Of a stretch of 6,174 bases of DNA, positions 3,846 through 6,174 are shown one piece after another. Origin of the DNA: Solirubrobacterales bacterium (lineage in GTDB: Bacteria > Actinomycetota > Thermoleophilia > Solirubrobacterales > Solirubrobacteraceae); assembly GCA_003157595.1 (NCBI GenBank), contig PMKB01000235.1, positions 1-6,174 of the forward strand, read 5' to 3'. Numbering within the stretch: the stretch's first letter is position 1; every line of letters starts with the position of its first letter. The notes beneath the pieces were generated by a model. It did no database searches. It was not told the DNA's origin and worked only from the letters and a program-made list of their open reading frames with translations. The position numbers and the translations under genes are program-made.

Positions 3846-6174
3846 TCACGCCTGTTTCACGACGACGTTGACCAGTTTCCCGGCCACGACGACGACCTTG
3901 ACGATCTCGTTCCCGACGATGTGCGCGACTACGTTCGGGGCTGCCAGCGCCAGCGCTTTCAGCTCCTCCTCGCTCGCCGTGCTGCTCGCCGTGACGCGGT
4001 CGCGGACCTTGCCGTTGACCTGGCAGACCAGCTCGAAGCGCTCCCGTGCGAGCAGCGCCGGATCGGCCGCCGGCCACGGCACCTGCCAGACGCGCTCCCC
4101 GGTCAGCAGCTGGTAGGCGTCGGCGCCGGCGTGCGGGGCGAAGGGAAACAGCAACGAGGCGGCGGTGGCGACCGCGAAGCGCAGAGCGCCGGCGCCGACG
4201 CCGGCCCGCAGCCTGTAGCAGTCGTTGGTCAGCTCCATCACCGCGGCGATCGCCGTGTTGAAGGCGAAGCGCCCGTCAAGCTCACCGGTCACCTTCTCGA
4301 TTGCCCAATGGGCCTTGCGCATCAGCTCGAGCTCGGCGCCGTCGGGTTGCACCGGCGGCTCCTGCGGCTCGGTGCTCGAGGCGGTCTCGGCGGCCAGTCG
4401 CCAGAGCCGTGCGATGAAGCGGTGCATGCCCTCCACGCCGGCGTCGGACCAGTCGGCGTCCTGGTCGGGCGGGCCGACGAAGAGGATGTAGCAGCGCGCC
4501 GTGTCGGCGCCCAGGCGGCTGACGATCGTCCGCGGCGAGACGACGTTGCCGCGCGACTTCGACATCTTCGTGCCGTCGCGCGTGATCATCCCCTGCGTGA
4601 ACAGCGCCGCGAACGGCTCCTGGAAGGACAGATGGCCGAGGTCCGCGAGCGCCTTGATGAAGAACCGCGAGTAGAGCAGGTGCAGGATGGCGTGCTCGAC
4701 ACCGCCGATGTACTGGTCGACCGGCATCCAGCGCTCCAGCGCCGCCGGATCCCAGGCCGCCTCGTCGTTGGCGGCGTCGCAGTAGCGCAGGTAGTACCAA
4801 GACGAGTCAACGAAGGTGTCCATCGTGTCGGTCTCGCGGCGCGCCGGCCCGCCGCAGATCGGGCAGACCGTCGCGACCCACTCCTCGGCCGCAGCCAGCG
4901 GCGAGCGGCCCTTGGGCGCGTAGTCCTTCACCTCCGGAAGCAGCACCGGCAGCTGGTCCTCTCCGAGCGGGACGATCCCGTGCTCGGGGCAGTAGACGAC
5001 CGGGATAGGGCAGCCCCAGTACCGCTGGCGTGAGATCAGCCAGTCGCGCAGGCGGAAGCTGACCGCGGCGCGCCCGCGCCCGTCCTGCGCGAGCCAGGCG
5101 ATGATCCTCTGCTTGGCCTCGGCGCTCGTGAGCCCGTCGAACTGCTCCTGGGAGTTGACGAGGGGCCCGTCCCCGCGGTAGGGCAGCTCGCCCCCGGCGG
5201 GATCGCCGATCACCCGCCGCACGGGCAACCCGAAGGCGGTCGCGAACTCGAAGTCGCGTTCGTCGTGTGCGGGCACCGCCATGATCGCCCCGGTTCCATA
5301 CTCCATCAGCACATAGTCGGCGACGAACATCGGGATCTCCTCACCGTTGGCCGGGTTGCGGACGCTGCGCCCCAGCGGCACGCCCGTCTTCTGCTTCCCG
5401 GCAGCGGCGCGGTCCTGGCCGGGGGCGGCGAGCGCGTGGGAGATGTAGTCGTGCACCGCCGCCTCGTGCTCGGTTCCGGCCGCGAGCAGCGCGACGTCGG
5501 GATGCTCCGGTGCCATCACGAAGAACGTCGCACCGAAGAGCGTGTCCGGCCGGGTGGTGAAGACCCGGTAGTCGATGCCCAACTCCTCGCAGCGGAAGAT
5601 CACCTCGGCGCCCTCCGAGCGACCGATCCAGTTGCGCTGCATCGTCTTGACGTGCTCGGGCCACTCGATCGTCTCGAGGTCGTCGAGCAGCCGCTGGGCG
5701 TAGTCGGTGATCCGCAAGAACCACTGCTCGAGCTGACGCAGCTCGACCTGCGCGCCGCAGCGCTCGCAGTGACCGTCGATCACCTGCTCGTTGGCCAGCA
5801 CCGTCGCGTCGTGGGGACACCAGTTGACCGCCGCCTCCTTGCGGTAGGCGAGACCCGCCTTCAGCAACTGCAGGAAGATCCACTGCGTCCAGCGGTAGTA
5901 GCGCGGCTCGTGCGTGCCGAACTCGCGCGACCAGTCGATCGAGATGCCCCACTCGCGGAACTGCTGCTGGAACGACGCAATCGACTCGGCCGTCGAGTGG
6001 CTGGGGTGCACGCCGGTGTTGATCGCATGGTTCTCGGCGGGCAGCCCGAAGGCGTCGTAGCCCATCGGGTGCAGCACCTGGCGGCCCTGGCGACGGCGGA
6101 AATGCGCGATCGCGTCGCCGACCGAGTAGCACTTGAGGTGCCCGATGTGGGGCTCGCCGCTGGGGTAGGGCAGC
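3846..6174 (-). CDS. leuS: Leucyl-tRNA synthetase (N-terminus off window)
   Basis: This class I aminoacyl-tRNA synthetase charges tRNA-Leu with leucine and edits mischarged tRNA. The 775 visible residues lack only about 40 N-terminal ones, judged from the E. coli protein. The ATP-binding signature is [11 protein letters not shown], with the HIGH-type element at 6138-6149, and KMSKS lies at 4554-4568 (visible residues 536-540). The CP1 editing domain shows [12 protein letters not shown], with the specificity Thr at visible residue 211, and [20 protein letters not shown] with its conserved Asp residues. A zinc-knuckle-like [18 protein letters not shown] and the [25 protein letters not shown] and [11 protein letters not shown] segments are all bacterial LeuRS. 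The C-terminus ([10 protein letters not shown] ... [10 protein letters not shown]) is complete. [11 protein letters not shown] runs straight into TKMSKS, so the leucine-specific insertion seen in E. coli before KMSKS is absent, as in some other bacteria. The TGA stop at 3846 is followed by no obvious terminator. Confidence 0.98.
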   Translation of the reverse strand, partial: LPYPSGEPHIGHLKCYSVGDAIAHFRRRQGRQVLHPMGYDAFGLPAENHAINTGVHPSHSTAESIASFQQQFREWGISIDWSREFGTHEPRYYRWTQWIFLQLLKAGLAYRKEAAVNWCPHDATVLANEQVIDGHCERCGAQVELRQLEQWFLRITDYAQRLLDDLETIEWPEHVKTMQRNWIGRSEGAEVIFRCEELGIDYRVFTTRPDTLFGATFFVMAPEHPDVALLAAGTEHEAAVHDYISHALAAPGQDRAAAGKQKTGVPLGRSVRNPANGEEIPMFVADYVLMEYGTGAIMAVPAHDERDFEFATAFGLPVRRVIGDPAGGELPYRGDGPLVNSQEQFDGLTSAEAKQRIIAWLAQDGRGRAAVSFRLRDWLISRQRYWGCPIPVVYCPEHGIVPLGEDQLPVLLPEVKDYAPKGRSPLAAAEEWVATVCPICGGPARRETDTMDTFVDSSWYYLRYCDAANDEAAWDPAALERWMPVDQYIGGVEHAILHLLYSRFFIKALADLGHLSFQEPFAALFTQGMITRDGTKMSKSRGNVVSPRTIVSRLGADTARCYILFVGPPDQDADWSDAGVEGMHRFIARLWRLAAETASSTEPQEPPVQPDGAELELMRKAHWAIEKVTGELDGRFAFNTAIAAVMELTNDCYRLRAGVGAGALRFAVATAASLLFPFAPHAGADAYQLLTGERVWQVPWPAADPALLARERFELVCQVNGKVRDRVTASSTASEEELKALALAAPNVVAHIVGNEIVKVVVVAGKLVNVVVKQA

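Noticed and set aside
3921..5033. Plus-strand open frame (370 codons) antisense to leuS
   Set aside because: Same frame relation to leuS third positions as above; the product has no domain and the opposite strand is an unmistakable LeuRS. The same reasoning removes the frames at 2741-3040 and 3155-3775.
1..6174. Search for a new defence, mobile or biosynthetic system
   Set aside because: Every long gene but one is a known housekeeping gene in an ordinary arrangement; I see no recombinase, transposase, toxin-antitoxin pair, CRISPR repeat or attachment site.

Overview
The window is a GC-rich, almost fully coding stretch of housekeeping chromosome. It holds five genes on the minus strand and one on the plus strand. 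The high-GC codon use, the frequent GTG starts, and the wording of LeuRS ([11 protein letters not shown], then [17 protein letters not shown]) and of DNA polymerase III delta (YLIHGDDHGRI) suggest an actinobacterium. My best guess is the Thermoleophilia (Solirubrobacterales-like); that placement is an impression from recalled family sequences, not a measured one.

Layout from high to low coordinate, the reading direction of the minus-strand genes: leuS (leucyl-tRNA synthetase, N-terminus off the window) ends at 3846. An 85-base gap follows, with a promoter, an inverted repeat and a strong ribosome binding site. Next is a 160-residue four-helix membrane protein of unknown function (3760-3278). 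A 78-base gap holds a very stable GC hairpin and a direct repeat. holA (DNA polymerase III delta) then runs 3199-2228. The lone plus-strand gene, rpsT (ribosomal protein S20, 1962-2231), converges on holA; their stop codons overlap in a CTAG. On its other side, rpsT diverges from murJ (lipid II flippase, about 1916-297) across a 45-base gap with a near-symmetric -10 box. A partial HAD-family phosphatase (275 to the left edge) follows murJ after 21 bases.

The genes serve separate core functions: translation (leuS, rpsT), replication (holA) and cell-wall synthesis (murJ). Only the small membrane protein is unexplained. It has the clearest signals of its own in the window, which suggests independent regulation from leuS and holA. 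No gap exceeds 300 bases. I see no tRNA or rRNA gene, CRISPR array, insertion sequence, phage gene or other mobile element, and no evidence for a new multi-gene system. The points worth a second look are the operator-like repeat around the membrane-protein promoter, the hairpin before holA, the shared rpsT/murJ promoter region, and two substituted cavity residues in MurJ.
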